Source: an uncultured bacterium
GTDB lineage: Bacteria; Actinomycetota; Coriobacteriia; Coriobacteriales; Coriobacteriaceae
Length of the DNA: 50,341 nt
Direction: 5' to 3'
NCBI GenBank assembly: GCA_958349055.1
Contig: CATWBO010000015.1
Coordinates: 1 to 50,341 of the forward strand
Every line of letters begins with the position of its first letter. The stretch's first letter is position 1. Below are positions 36,842-45,863 of the stretch, in pieces. The notes below the pieces were generated by a model, which saw only the letters and a list, made by a program, of their open reading frames with translations, made no database searches and had not been told where the DNA came from. A program made the position numbers and the translations under genes.

Positions 36842-37130
36842 AAAAAAACCGCCCTCGGGCATGTGCATTGCCCAAGGACGGTTGAATTCCGCGGTACCAC
36901 CTTGTTTGACCCGGCGGATGTCTGGCCCGCCGCGCCCACTCTGTGCCCCTTGTCGCGAGGCTCACGGCTTCCCTACTGGGGCTTCGCCGCCGCTGGCCGC
37001 GTGCCCGTTGAGGTCGCTGCTCGGGAGTGAACGCTTGGCCCTTGTCACCGCAGGAAGGCTCGCAGCCCATGACCTTCCCTCTCTTGCCGGCGACGCGGCG
37101 GGCAAAACCCTCTCCGTCAACGCATTGGGC
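36842..37130 (-). promoter_or_regulatory. T-box riboswitch of pheST
   Basis: The T-box core GGTGGTACCGCGG (36901-36889) is followed by a terminator stem (36882-36849) and a seven-T run. Upstream sequence forms stem I. A UUC (37031-37029) in the 3' half of stem I is a plausible phenylalanine specifier codon. Uncharged tRNA-Phe would pair with it and allow read-through. Confidence 0.88.
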
Positions 37131-37260
37131 TATAGGATAACACATTCTGCGTGTGCATCGCCGCGTTCCGTTTTGTTCGCACTGGGTACAAGGCAGGTAG
37201 CTGTGCAAACTGGCCGCGCGCCCACCCGAAGCGCTCGGCTCACGAGATCAAGGATATGGT

Positions 37261-38835
37261 ATGGGAAAGAAACTCGATAAGAAGGCCGAGCCTGCAGCGG
37301 GCAAGACATCCAAAGGCATGAAGGTCGATAAGGCCGTCAAAAAATTCCGCAAGCTCGAAGGCAAGCTGTGGACTCGTGAGTACCTGCTCAAGATTGCCGA
37401 GTTTGACGGCGCGACCATTGCCCCCGCCAACGGCGCAGCAGCGCGTGCCGACGCCATGGGCACGCTTGCCGGCGAGCATCACAAGCTGCTGACCAGCGAG
37501 AAGTCCGTTGAGCTCGTACGCTCGTTAGCGCGCGAGACCGTCGCCGGCGGCAAAATCGACGACCCTCAGCTGCTCGACGAGATCCGTGTGCTCGGCCGCG
37601 ATCAACGTGAGGCCAGTGCCATCCCCACCGAAGAAGCCGAGGCCTGGACCAGGCTCACCTGCGAGGCGGACGCCGTGTGGCGCAAGGCCAAGGCAGCCAA
37701 CGACTGGGCGAGCTTTGAGACCTATGTGGATAGAATCGTCGCCCAACTTAAGCATCAGGCCGAGCTCATGGACCCCAAGCGCGATCCATACGACGTTTGG
37801 CTCGACCAGTACGAGCGCGGCCTTTCCGCCAAGAGCTTCGACGCGTTTTGCGACGAGGTCAAGGCCACGGTCGTGCCGCTCGTGCACGCCATCGGCGAGC
37901 GCGGCCAGCAGCCGGCTGCCGACTTTTTGCACGCCCACGTGCCCGAGGCTGCCCAGCGCGCCATGAGCTTCGACCTTATGAAGCTTGTCGGCCTGGACCT
38001 GGACGACACCACGCTTGCCTTTACCGAGCATCCGTTTAGCGAGGGCTTTGCCGTGGGTGATGCGCGCATCGCGACGCACATCTACGAGGACGACTGCATC
38101 TCCAACGTCTACAGCATCATCCACGAGGCGGGGCACACCATGTACGAGCTGGGCGTCAATCCCGCCTACGCGCGCACCTGCCTGGAGGGCGGCACCTCCA
38201 TGGGCATCCACGAGAGCCAGAGCCGCTTTTTCGAGAACACCGTGGGTCGCAGCCGCGCCTTTATGGGCCCGCTGCTCGAGGTGCTGCGTCGTCACGCGCC
38301 CGAGGTCTACGGCGACGTCGACGAAGACACGCTCTACCGCGCCGTGAACATCGCGCAGCCGTCGTTGATCCGCACCGAGGCCGACGAGCTCACCTATCCG
38401 CTGCATATTATGGTGCGCTACCAGATCGAGCGCATGCTGTTTGCCGGCGAGGCCACGGCTAAGGATATCCCCGCGCTCTGGAACCGCTTTATGAACGAGT
38501 ACCTGGGCATTCCGGTTCCCGACGACACGCGCGGCTGCCTACAGGACACGCACTGGAGCGGCGGCTCGTTTGGCTACTTCCCCACCTATGCACTGGGCAG
38601 CGCCTACGACGCCATGTTCGTGCCAGCCATGTGCCGCGACGGCGTCGACCTTACCGGCGCCTGCGCGAGCGGCGACCTGGCACCCGTCCGCGCGTGGCTG
38701 GGCGAGCACATTTGGCAGTGGGGCCGCGCCAAGGACGCGCCGGAGCTCATCAAGGGTGCCTGTGGCATGGCATTCGACGCCCGCTACTACTGCAGCTACC
38801 TCCAGGACAAGTTCACCACACTCTACGAGCTGTAA
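37261..38835 (+). CDS. M32 family metallocarboxypeptidase
   Basis: This 524-residue cytosolic zinc carboxypeptidase (thermostable carboxypeptidase 1 / Taq type) has H288-EAG-H292 as the HEXXH motif and E318 in GIHESQSRFFENTVGRS as the third ligand. The conserved YPLHIMVRYQIERMLF and DTHWSGGSFGYFPTYALGSAYDAMF segments support the family. It removes C-terminal residues from peptides and probably aids peptide turnover. The ATG at 37261 has AGGAT upstream. A 35-residue Lys-rich start is unusual but within family variation. A strong terminator follows. Confidence 0.92.
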   Translation: MGKKLDKKAEPAAGKTSKGMKVDKAVKKFRKLEGKLWTREYLLKIAEFDGATIAPANGAAARADAMGTLAGEHHKLLTSEKSVELVRSLARETVAGGKIDDPQLLDEIRVLGRDQREASAIPTEEAEAWTRLTCEADAVWRKAKAANDWASFETYVDRIVAQLKHQAELMDPKRDPYDVWLDQYERGLSAKSFDAFCDEVKATVVPLVHAIGERGQQPAADFLHAHVPEAAQRAMSFDLMKLVGLDLDDTTLAFTEHPFSEGFAVGDARIATHIYEDDCISNVYSIIHEAGHTMYELGVNPAYARTCLEGGTSMGIHESQSRFFENTVGRSRAFMGPLLEVLRRHAPEVYGDVDEDTLYRAVNIAQPSLIRTEADELTYPLHIMVRYQIERMLFAGEATAKDIPALWNRFMNEYLGIPVPDDTRGCLQDTHWSGGSFGYFPTYALGSAYDAMFVPAMCRDGVDLTGACASGDLAPVRAWLGEHIWQWGRAKDAPELIKGACGMAFDARYYCSYLQDKFTTLYEL

Positions 38836-38858
38836 GACTTAAGACAGCACGCCAACGC

Positions 38859-38900
38859 AAAAGGGGGCGCCGCGGAACCAATCCCGCGGCGCCCCCTTTT
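38859..38900 (+). terminator. Terminator after the M32 carboxypeptidase
   Basis: A 17-bp stem (38859-38875 with 38884-38900) ends in TTTT. Confidence 0.85.
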
Positions 38901-38911
38901 GCACCTAGTCA

Positions 38912-38955
38912 TTGGGGACGTTCTTAAACGACTAGTCATTAAAGAACGTCCCCAA
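38912..38955. repeat. TTGGGGACGTTCTT inverted repeat
   Basis: Perfect 14-bp arms at 38912-38925 and 38942-38955 surround a spacer holding ACTAGTCATT. CTAGTCATT also recurs just outside the left arm. Confidence 0.8.
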
Positions 38956-38993
38956 CGACTAGGTTGACGCCGATGTTTTGGCAGCGTCAGCGA

Positions 38994-39092
38994 AAACGAC
39001 CCTAAGCGAGCAAGGTGACGCGAAATGAAAGGGCGCTGACCTTCTGGTCGCGCCCTTGAAATTGAACGTCAGATTGCCGCTTAGGGTCGTTT
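38994..39092. repeat. AAACGACCCTAAGCG inverted repeat with internal terminator
   Basis: Perfect 15-bp arms lie at 38994-39008 and 39078-39092, extended by GCAGCGTC-like flanks. A stem AAGGGCG...CGCCCTT (39028-39057) sits inside and may stop transcription in both directions. Confidence 0.75.
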
Positions 39093-39105
39093 GCAGCGTC
39101 GAGCA

Positions 39106-39133
39106 GTTACGCGGTTTGGCAAAACCGCGTAAC
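39106..39133 (-). terminator. Hairpin at the glmM stop
   Basis: The 12-bp perfect stem GTTACGCGGTTT/AAACCGCGTAAC with a 4-nt loop begins at the stop codon. The T-run is weak. Confidence 0.5.
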
Positions 39134-40464
39134 TACAGAGCTTCCAACGCGTTGGCGATGCGCTTCATGGCGGCGTCGGCGGATGCTTGGTCGGGCGCCT
39201 CGGCCAGCACGCGGATAACCGACTCGGTTCCGCTCTTGCGCACCAGCACGCGGCCCTCGCCTGCCAGCGCAGCCTCGGCCTCGGCGATGGCGTTCTGCAC
39301 GCCCATGTTCTCGAGCGCGGCGTCCTTGTCGGCCACGCGCACGGCAACCTGCGCCTGCGGCAGCAGCTTGCACGGAGCCGTAAGCTGCGAGAGCGTCTCG
39401 CGCTCGGCACGAATCACTTCCATCACGCGCAGCGAGGTCATAATGCCGTCGCCCGTGCGCTCGATATCGCCAAAGATCGTATGGCCCGTCTGCTCGCCGC
39501 CCAGGCTGTAGCCGCCCTCGCGCATCTTGGCATACACGTGACGGTCGCCCACGCCGCTGGTCACGGCGCTCAGGCCGGCAAGCTCCAGCGACTTGACCAG
39601 GCCAAAGTTGCTGGCAATCGTCGGCACCACGGTACCGCCCGAAAGACGACCGTGCTTGTTCAGGTACACGCCGCACACGTACAGAATCTGGTCGCCGTCG
39701 ACCACGCGGCCGCGCTCGTCCACGGCCAAGCAGCGGTCGGCATCGCCGTCGTAGGCAAAGCCCACGTCCAGACCCTGCTCCACCACGTGGCGCTGTAGGC
39801 GCTCCATATGCGTGGAGCCACAATCGACGTTGATGTTAAAGCCATCGGGCGCGGCGTTGATCACGCGCACATCGGCGCCCAGCGCGTCGAATACCGGCTT
39901 GGCCACCGAGGACGCCGAGCCGTTGGCGCAGTCGAGACCAATCTTGACGCCCTGCAGCGAAAAGTTCGCGCTTGCGATGAGCGAGGCGATATAGCGGTTG
40001 CGACCCTGCATGTAGTCCACCGTGGCGCCGATGTGGTTGCCCGTGGCCAGCGGCACCTCGCTCTTCTCATCGATGTAATCCTCGATGAGCTCCAGCACGT
40101 CCTCGTCCATCTTAAAACCGTCGCTATTGACGAGCTTAATGCCGTTATCGCAAAACGGGTTGTGGCTCGCGCTGATCATGATGCCGCAATCGAAGCAGCC
40201 TTCCACGGTCTGATGTGCTACGCCCGGCGTGGGGATCACGTGCAGCATATAGGCGTCCGCACCGCTCGCGACCAGGCCACTCACCAGCGCCGCCTCGAAC
40301 ATATAACTCGAGCGACGCGTGTCCTTACCCACGATGACGCGCGCCTTGCGCTCGCGGTTGGCGCCGTAATACCAGCCCACAAAACGGCCAATCTTATAAG
40401 CGTGCTCTACCGTCAGCCCAACGTTGGCCTCACCGCGAAAGCCGTCGGTGCCAAAGTACTTCAT
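39133..40464 (-). CDS. glmM: Phosphoglucosamine mutase
   Basis: GlmM interconverts glucosamine-6-phosphate and glucosamine-1-phosphate for UDP-GlcNAc and cell-wall synthesis. The 443-residue protein begins MKYFGTDGFRGEAN and has the phosphoserine loop ISASHNPFCDNG (S100), the metal loop DGDADRCLAVD and the sugar loop GGEQTGH. The C-terminal phosphate-binding loop RKSGTESVIRV completes the alpha-D-phosphohexomutase set. It stands alone between two transcription stops. Confidence 0.95.
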   Translation of the reverse strand: MKYFGTDGFRGEANVGLTVEHAYKIGRFVGWYYGANRERKARVIVGKDTRRSSYMFEAALVSGLVASGADAYMLHVIPTPGVAHQTVEGCFDCGIMISASHNPFCDNGIKLVNSDGFKMDEDVLELIEDYIDEKSEVPLATGNHIGATVDYMQGRNRYIASLIASANFSLQGVKIGLDCANGSASSVAKPVFDALGADVRVINAAPDGFNINVDCGSTHMERLQRHVVEQGLDVGFAYDGDADRCLAVDERGRVVDGDQILYVCGVYLNKHGRLSGGTVVPTIASNFGLVKSLELAGLSAVTSGVGDRHVYAKMREGGYSLGGEQTGHTIFGDIERTGDGIMTSLRVMEVIRAERETLSQLTAPCKLLPQAQVAVRVADKDAALENMGVQNAIAEAEAALAGEGRVLVRKSGTESVIRVLAEAPDQASADAAMKRIANALEAL

Positions 40465-40483
40465 GCGCTCTCCTTACAAAATA

Positions 40484-40510
40484 GGGGCGAACAGATTGCC
40501 TGTCCGCCCC
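40484..40510 (-). terminator. Terminator after the DUF4012 gene
   Basis: The stem GGGGCGGACAG/CTGTTCGCCCC is followed by TATTTTGT on the minus strand. Confidence 0.7.
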
Positions 40511-40547
40511 AAAATGGTACTCGATTATCTGCGCTACCAGAAAAACC

Positions 40548-42860
40548 CTACGCCGACGCGCTGTCGCGAGCCGCCTGGCATGTAGGAGTCTGACGCAGCG
40601 TAAGCGGCTTGTCCCCCGCCTCGGCCGACGTGGTCAGCGTATACGTGATCGTCGTCGTCTCGCCAGCATGCAGGTCAACGGTGCCCGAATAGAAGGGAAT
40701 TCCATGCCACGTAGCGGCGCCAAGACCAAACTGGGTGCCCTCAACCGTAAGGTCACTGATGTTGCCGCCCGTCGGGGCAAACAACGAGACATTCAGGCGC
40801 TCGTCGTCGCGCGCGGCATCGGGCGCGCTCGCCGCGACGTAATCGGGCAGCTTGCCTGCCTCCTCCTGCGTCATGATGTTCGTCAGGGTAACGGTGATGC
40901 GATACGAGCACGTGCCGTCGCCGTTCTTGACGCCCTGGCCAATCTGCGTATCAGCGTTCAGGTACCAGTCGAGCTTGGAGAAGCTCAGGTTGTTAAAGTA
41001 AACGCCGGCAACGGGATCGGCACTCGGATCATCCGGATCGGGTAGCGAAGCGTCAATGCCCGTCTCTTTGATGGCATTCTGCTCATCATCGTTTCTCATC
41101 CAAGCAATCAGACGGCCCTCTTCGGCACCGCGCTCGAATGCACCGACAAGCTTTGTAACGTCGACGTCACCGATGCCACCGAGAATCTTGTCGAAGGCGG
41201 CGCTGGCAACAGCTGCAAAGATGCCGTCCGATTCCTCGACCGGATAGTTCCAATACACATCGTGCATGAGGATCTTTGCGGCGTTGGTGCCGTCGACAAC
41301 TGTTCCGTCGGGCAGCGAGACATTACCGACGAGGCCCAGCAGATACTGCAGGAACACCGGGTCGATACCCACGACGCCGTCAACGTCCTGCCCATACTGG
41401 GACTTCCACAGCGCGGCGACACGCTGCGAGTTGCGGGGCCAATCAGGCGAATACGCGTTACCAGAGTTGTACAGGTTACTGTGGTCACCAAACAGTGCCT
41501 CGTCCTCTTCGTCGACGCTCTCAACCGCCTCGTCTTTGCCAAGCGCAATACATGGAACAAACTCGCCAATCGACATCTGGCCGTCGGTGACCGAAATCAG
41601 GCCCTGCGAACCGCCAAAGCCGCCGCAGGCACGAATCTCGACGTTGTTCATGGCATACACAAGGTAGTTGCGCGTCTGGCCGTTGGCGCCGAGCATCTGG
41701 GGAAGGACGGGGGCGACTTTCTCCGCCGCGTCAACCGCGCCGTTGAGGGTGGCAAAGCCGTCCTTGGCCTTATCGACCAGCTCGGTCACCTGGGAAATAT
41801 GAGTATCGCCAATGCCCTGGATCTTCTCGTTGGCGCTCTTGAACACCTTCGAGCTGCTGGAAAGCGAATCGGCGACCGCCTGCAGCGCGGACACGTTAAT
41901 CATGCCGTCCTGGAACAGCTTGCCGGGCGTGGCCTGCGAAAGGTTATCGGCCATGGGAACCAGCGCATTGCTCGAGACATCGGACAGGGCGTCGATCATG
42001 GTGCGGGCCGCATTGATGTCGCTGCCATACACCGGGATAAACGAAGCCGCCGTCCACAGCGGGCTCGAGGTCTCCGCCTTCATGCTGTCGCAAAGCTCAT
42101 CAATCTTCTTCGCGTCGTCAGGCAGCGTCGAAAAATCGCCCGACGTGACCTTGTCCTTAAGGCCACCGACAATCTCGACAGCTTCCTTCGCTTCGCTCTT
42201 TACGGTCTTTGCCGAGTTAAGCAGCATAAAGCCGCTTGCGCCAAGCACAACGAGAAGCACCGCGACTACAGCGGCAATAATGGCGCCAGTGTGACGTTTT
42301 TTGCGCTCGCCCTTGCGATGGCGATGACGGACCAGGCCGTCAGAGGTCGAACTCGACGAAGTGTCGCTACCGTAGTTCAAGCCAAAATCGTAATAATCTT
42401 CCTTGGAACCCGAGCCCGCAAACTCGGCACCGCTATCATCCAGGCGGGCGAACGTGCCAGTCTCGGAGGCGCCGGTGTAAATCGTGCCAAGGTTACCCGT
42501 AAGCCCCGCGCCACCGGCAGAGGGAGTATTGTTGGCGGCCTTGCCGGCATTAACGTTGCCGGCGGCATTCGCGGCGTTGGTAGCACCTGCGTTGTTCGCG
42601 GGTACCGAAGGAGCCCCGCTCGGCTGCGACGTGGAGGTTGCACCACCCGCAAAGACATTCCCTCTTGCACGGCCGGTCTTTTTTGCCTTTTGTGACTGCT
42701 CGTACAGAGCGGTAAACATCGCCGTCTCGCCCGGGGACACGCGCTTACCGGAACCGCCCTGTCCAGCGCCGCCCGGCGTGCCGGCCTTACCAGCCCCGTT
42801 CGGACGCGGCGGAACTGCAGGACGGCCGCTATCGCTGCCCTTAAAGTGATTACCAGCCAT
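40548..42860 (-). CDS. DUF4012 domain membrane protein
   Basis: This 770-residue protein has an N-terminal disordered Gly/Pro/Ala/Asn-rich cytoplasmic region (about residues 1-170), a basic stretch (RHRHRKGERKKRH) and one membrane helix (GAIIAAVVAVLLVVLGASGFMLL). A large extracellular part follows. The DUF4012 core is seen in YLVYAMNNVEIRACGGFGGSQGLISVTDGQMSIGEFVPC. The family is common in actinobacterial envelopes and its biochemical role is unknown. GAGGATTTC precedes the ATG at 42860. It is probably monocistronic. Confidence 0.8.
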   Translation of the reverse strand: MAGNHFKGSDSGRPAVPPRPNGAGKAGTPGGAGQGGSGKRVSPGETAMFTALYEQSQKAKKTGRARGNVFAGGATSTSQPSGAPSVPANNAGATNAANAAGNVNAGKAANNTPSAGGAGLTGNLGTIYTGASETGTFARLDDSGAEFAGSGSKEDYYDFGLNYGSDTSSSSTSDGLVRHRHRKGERKKRHTGAIIAAVVAVLLVVLGASGFMLLNSAKTVKSEAKEAVEIVGGLKDKVTSGDFSTLPDDAKKIDELCDSMKAETSSPLWTAASFIPVYGSDINAARTMIDALSDVSSNALVPMADNLSQATPGKLFQDGMINVSALQAVADSLSSSSKVFKSANEKIQGIGDTHISQVTELVDKAKDGFATLNGAVDAAEKVAPVLPQMLGANGQTRNYLVYAMNNVEIRACGGFGGSQGLISVTDGQMSIGEFVPCIALGKDEAVESVDEEDEALFGDHSNLYNSGNAYSPDWPRNSQRVAALWKSQYGQDVDGVVGIDPVFLQYLLGLVGNVSLPDGTVVDGTNAAKILMHDVYWNYPVEESDGIFAAVASAAFDKILGGIGDVDVTKLVGAFERGAEEGRLIAWMRNDDEQNAIKETGIDASLPDPDDPSADPVAGVYFNNLSFSKLDWYLNADTQIGQGVKNGDGTCSYRITVTLTNIMTQEEAGKLPDYVAASAPDAARDDERLNVSLFAPTGGNISDLTVEGTQFGLGAATWHGIPFYSGTVDLHAGETTTITYTLTTSAEAGDKPLTLRQTPTCQAARDSASA

Positions 42861-43009
42861 AAAGAAATCCTCGCAATTGAGTCGCAATGAAAAAGTCCAT
42901 AACGTTACTAGTTTATGGCATTTTGAGCATCGACAGCTAAACTCCAGACACGGACATCAATTGGCGAAAATGCGGCACAACACCTTTTCTGTCTTGGCGG
43001 CGGCGCCAG

Positions 43010-44032
43010 CTACACCGTGAGGAACATCATCACGATGATCATGGCAAAGCCGATAAGGTCGGTCGGCAAAAACACCGTGCCCAGCATAACGGCACTGGTG
43101 ATGGTCGCCGAAACCGGCTCCACAGTTCCGATGAGGCTCGCACGCACCGAGCCGATGTCCTTAACGCCCTGCATATAGAGCATGTAAGCAAAAAACGAGC
43201 CGATAACCACGAACACCGCGAGCGCCTCGACGCCGGCAGCGTCGAGTGCCGGCATATGCGCCCAAGGCTGCACGAAGACGCACGAGACCACGCCCGCCGC
43301 GAGCATTGCCGAGCCCGTGACGATGGGGCTGCCGTATTCGGGCAGGATCTTGGCGGGAATCACCGCCATACACGTGGCGCTGACCGCACACATAAGACCT
43401 GCTGCCAGGCCAAGTGGCGAGATATTCAGGCTGGTGGGGTCGCCGCCGGTGGCGATTAAAAAGGTTCCACCCAGAGCCAGGCCAATGCCGATGACTTCGC
43501 GAGTACGCGGCATGCGGCGATCGGTCACACAGGTGTAGCCCATGATGATAACGAGCTGCAGACACTGGAGCACCGTCGCGGTTCCGGCGTTCGTCAGGCG
43601 CACGGCCGAAAGATAGCAAAACTGGTTGAACAGCAGACCAAAGGCGGTAAAGAGCAGCAGCTGCTTGCGATCGGCGGGTGTGGTCCAGAGCTTAATCAGG
43701 CGCTCGCGGTCGCGCGTAACAACCACGGCCATAAAGAGTAGACCGGCGAGAATCTGACGCACGCTCATAAGCCACAAGGTGTCGACGTGGTAGGTATCGA
43801 ACAGAAAGCTCGCGCTGGTGCCCGAGAAGCCCCAAAACGAACCGCCCACCAGCGTAGCCAAGACACCCGTGATCATCTTGCGCGTCGAAGCGCTGTTCAG
43901 GCGCTTGCGCCAGGCGCGGCGGGTGCTACGGCTGAGCTCGTCGGTGCCCTCGGGCACATCAATGTTCGAAATATCGGTCATCGGCACCGAAGCCCCTGCG
44001 CCTTCGACCTGCTCGACACGCTCTTTGCTCAT
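43010..44032 (-). CDS. DMT/EamA family transporter
   Basis: This 340-residue protein has a soluble start of about 45 residues, then ten predicted membrane helices in two EamA repeats. The first repeat begins ITGVLATLVGGSFWGFSGTSASFLF, and the second begins around LAAGLMCAVSATCMAVIPAKIL. Members export amino acids or metabolites; the substrate cannot be named. GGGGGAGTGGA precedes the ATG at 44032; longer in-frame starts lie in non-conserved sequence near tRNA-Val. No operon partner. Confidence 0.87.
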   Translation of the reverse strand: MSKERVEQVEGAGASVPMTDISNIDVPEGTDELSRSTRRAWRKRLNSASTRKMITGVLATLVGGSFWGFSGTSASFLFDTYHVDTLWLMSVRQILAGLLFMAVVVTRDRERLIKLWTTPADRKQLLLFTAFGLLFNQFCYLSAVRLTNAGTATVLQCLQLVIIMGYTCVTDRRMPRTREVIGIGLALGGTFLIATGGDPTSLNISPLGLAAGLMCAVSATCMAVIPAKILPEYGSPIVTGSAMLAAGVVSCVFVQPWAHMPALDAAGVEALAVFVVIGSFFAYMLYMQGVKDIGSVRASLIGTVEPVSATITSAVMLGTVFLPTDLIGFAMIIVMMFLTV

Positions 44033-44263
44033 TCCACTCCCCCGAAACAGCCTGGAAACAATTCGGCTTACCTTACCACGGCGAAGGCACCAGCTAGAGG
44101 CTTGTCCGCTTATCGGTAGGACAATTCCGCAGGCGTCTTTCCATAGCTCGATACCGCAATGGCCTTGCATTATGCGACAGCAAAATCGCGGCAGCAGGCT
44201 CTTGTGAAATGGATGCGACAAAGCCCCCGAATTCCACAATGTAAGCGATTTTTAAAAATGTTC

Positions 44264-44292
44264 TTGCCACCGAGTTCAGGCTCCGTTATATT
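44264..44292 (+). promoter_or_regulatory. Promoter of tRNA-Val
   Basis: TTGCCA (44264-44269), a 17-nt spacer and TATATT (44287-44292) lie 29 bp upstream of the tRNA. Confidence 0.75.
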
Positions 44293-44321
44293 ATCCCTTG
44301 CGCGCTTGCGCACCCTTGATC

Positions 44322-44396
44322 GGGCGTTTAGCTCAGGGGGAGAGCGCTTCCCTGACACGGAAGAGGTCAGAAGTTCAAATCTTCTAACGCCCACCA
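44322..44396 (+). tRNA. tRNA-Val(GAC)
   Basis: The complete cloverleaf has acceptor GGGCGTT/AACGCCC, anticodon loop CTGACAC (anticodon GAC) and T-loop TTCAAAT; CCA is encoded. Confidence 0.95.
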
Positions 44397-44404
44397 AATG
44401 TTCG

Positions 44405-44432
44405 CAGCCCAGAGGCTATGTCCTCTGGGCTG
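44405..44432 (+). terminator. Terminator after tRNA-Val
   Basis: The 11-bp stem CAGCCCAGAGG/CCTCTGGGCTG is followed by TTTTGTTTT. Confidence 0.9.
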
Positions 44433-44447
44433 TTTTGTTTTATGTCG

Positions 44448-44648
44448 CTAAATCCGCTGGCAGTTCCAACCGTCATCGCAACGCAACATCAATTCACCTG
44501 ACGAATGGCAGCCAAACATATTCAATACCCCAACATCAACAATAGCCAGGCACAAAACTGCGCCGCAAGCTGCTCCAACCGCCCAACTGGCCAAAAGCCG
44601 ACCATCTACTTGCCGATCTATCCATCGGCATAACCAATCAGTCCGCAC
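44448..44648 (-). CDS. Possible small membrane protein
   Basis: This open frame encodes 66 residues with a GTG start and GAGAAG upstream. The sequence has one hydrophobic stretch (SWAVGAACGAVLCLAIVDVGVL) and three cysteines after it. No family is recognised. It fills the roughly 290-bp space between the tRNA-Val terminator and the DUF5710 gene, which otherwise shows nothing. Chance remains a fair explanation. Confidence 0.25.
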   Translation of the reverse strand: MRTDWLCRWIDRQVDGRLLASWAVGAACGAVLCLAIVDVGVLNMFGCHSSGELMLRCDDGWNCQRI

Positions 44649-44731
44649 CGCAACTTCTCAGCAAAACGCCACGATGTCTGCGCCCTGCGGTATCCTTGAG
44701 CCACTTGCACCTGCAGCACCAAGGAGCCGCC

Positions 44732-45418
44732 ATGCGCACCGAGCTCAATGTCCCCTTTTCGCACAAAGAAGAAGCCAAGGCGCTGGGCGCCAAATGGGAC
44801 CGGACCAAGAAGATCTGGTATGTACCCAGCGGCGTCAACCCCGAGCCCTTTGCCGAGTGGCTGCCCGGTGTTGACCGATCCGACCCCTCTGGGCCGTATA
44901 TATATCTAGTACTGGGCAAGCGCGAGTGCTGGAAATGCCGCAAAGAGACCTCGGTCGCGGCCTTCGGCATTCCCTATCGAGCCGATGACGGCGAGGACAT
45001 CGCCATCGCGCACGCGCCCAACAAGGCCGGGCACATTGCCATCGACACGGCCAATGCCAACGCGCTCGCCATTGTTCCCGCTCTTGGCTGCGTGCCGGGC
45101 GAGATCCGCGACTATCTTTCTAAGCGCTGTGGCTACAAGCCCGTAGGCGCGCGAGCCTCCAAAGCCCCATCGCTCGGCAACACGTGCACCAGTTGCGGCG
45201 CGCTGCAAGGCAGCCGCTATCTGTTCGAAGAACCCACGTCCCCGTTTGCCCTCACTGCCATCAACAAGCTACCGGCACTGGAGTTTGTGCGTGCCGAAGT
45301 TGCCGGCGTCTTTGGCATCCCAGCCACGCGTACCAATTTTGACCAGGCGCTCTTTACCTGGGCACGCGACCATCACGCCGAGTTCCACAAGCAGCTCGGT
45401 GAGGGGATTTATTTGTAG
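44732..45418 (+). CDS. DUF5710 domain protein with zinc-ribbon-like cysteines
   Basis: This 228-residue soluble protein has an N-terminal DUF5710 module, MRTELNVPFSHKEEAKALGAKWDRTKKIWYVPSG (residues 1-34 and on to about 48). This module recurs in proteins that handle or nick DNA, such as primase-like proteins. A CWKC pair follows (about residue 70), and later CTSCGA, which could form a zinc site. The remainder is unassigned. AAGGAGCCGCC precedes the ATG at 44732. It stands alone on this strand. Confidence 0.72.
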   Translation: MRTELNVPFSHKEEAKALGAKWDRTKKIWYVPSGVNPEPFAEWLPGVDRSDPSGPYIYLVLGKRECWKCRKETSVAAFGIPYRADDGEDIAIAHAPNKAGHIAIDTANANALAIVPALGCVPGEIRDYLSKRCGYKPVGARASKAPSLGNTCTSCGALQGSRYLFEEPTSPFALTAINKLPALEFVRAEVAGVFGIPATRTNFDQALFTWARDHHAEFHKQLGEGIYL

Positions 45419-45456
45419 GAACGGAGATGCCTTCACAGCCAGCTCCTCCGCATCAC

Positions 45457-45717
45457 CTATCCCTCGTCGCCGGCGTCGTACACGATATCGAGGCCACAAA
45501 CAGGGCATTTCTCCTGATACACCGGCATATGAACGCCTATCCGTTTTCTCACTTCGTCGCTAAGTCTGTCGCGCGCATCGATGAACCAAATGTCGAGGCA
45601 CGGTATTTGCGAGCCGCAGCAAGGACAGGAGACGACAAACGACCCGCAATCAACTTCTACGCTCGGAAACATTTTGTTGTCTATAAGGGCACACGGCAGT
45701 TTTCCGTACTTCCCCAT
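45457..45717 (-). CDS. Small zinc-ribbon protein
   Basis: This 86-residue protein has two CxxC pairs (SCPCCGSQ and KCPVCGLD) and a further Cys (IPC), the pattern of a zinc ribbon, separated by a helical basic stretch (ARDRLSDEVRKRIGVHM). Its function is unknown. The ATG at 45717 is chosen; the frame extends upstream through GTG codons without a clear ribosome-binding site. It converges with the DUF5710 gene. Confidence 0.6.
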   Translation of the reverse strand: MGKYGKLPCALIDNKMFPSVEVDCGSFVVSCPCCGSQIPCLDIWFIDARDRLSDEVRKRIGVHMPVYQEKCPVCGLDIVYDAGDEG

Positions 45718-45863
45718 CGCAATATCGCCTCGCCAGCTCACGCTCGCTCCCCTCTCGCTATACAAATCAGGAAGAGCATGCACCAGCAGGCGTGCGCGAG
45801 ATTGCATCGCCGCGCGATCCGATCAAACAACACGATCGTAAAAGACCGCCAAAGCCAAATACG

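Noticed and set aside
44170..44397. A 75-residue open frame containing VGVRRFELLTSSVSGK
   Set aside because: It is an antisense translation of tRNA-Val, a common false protein.
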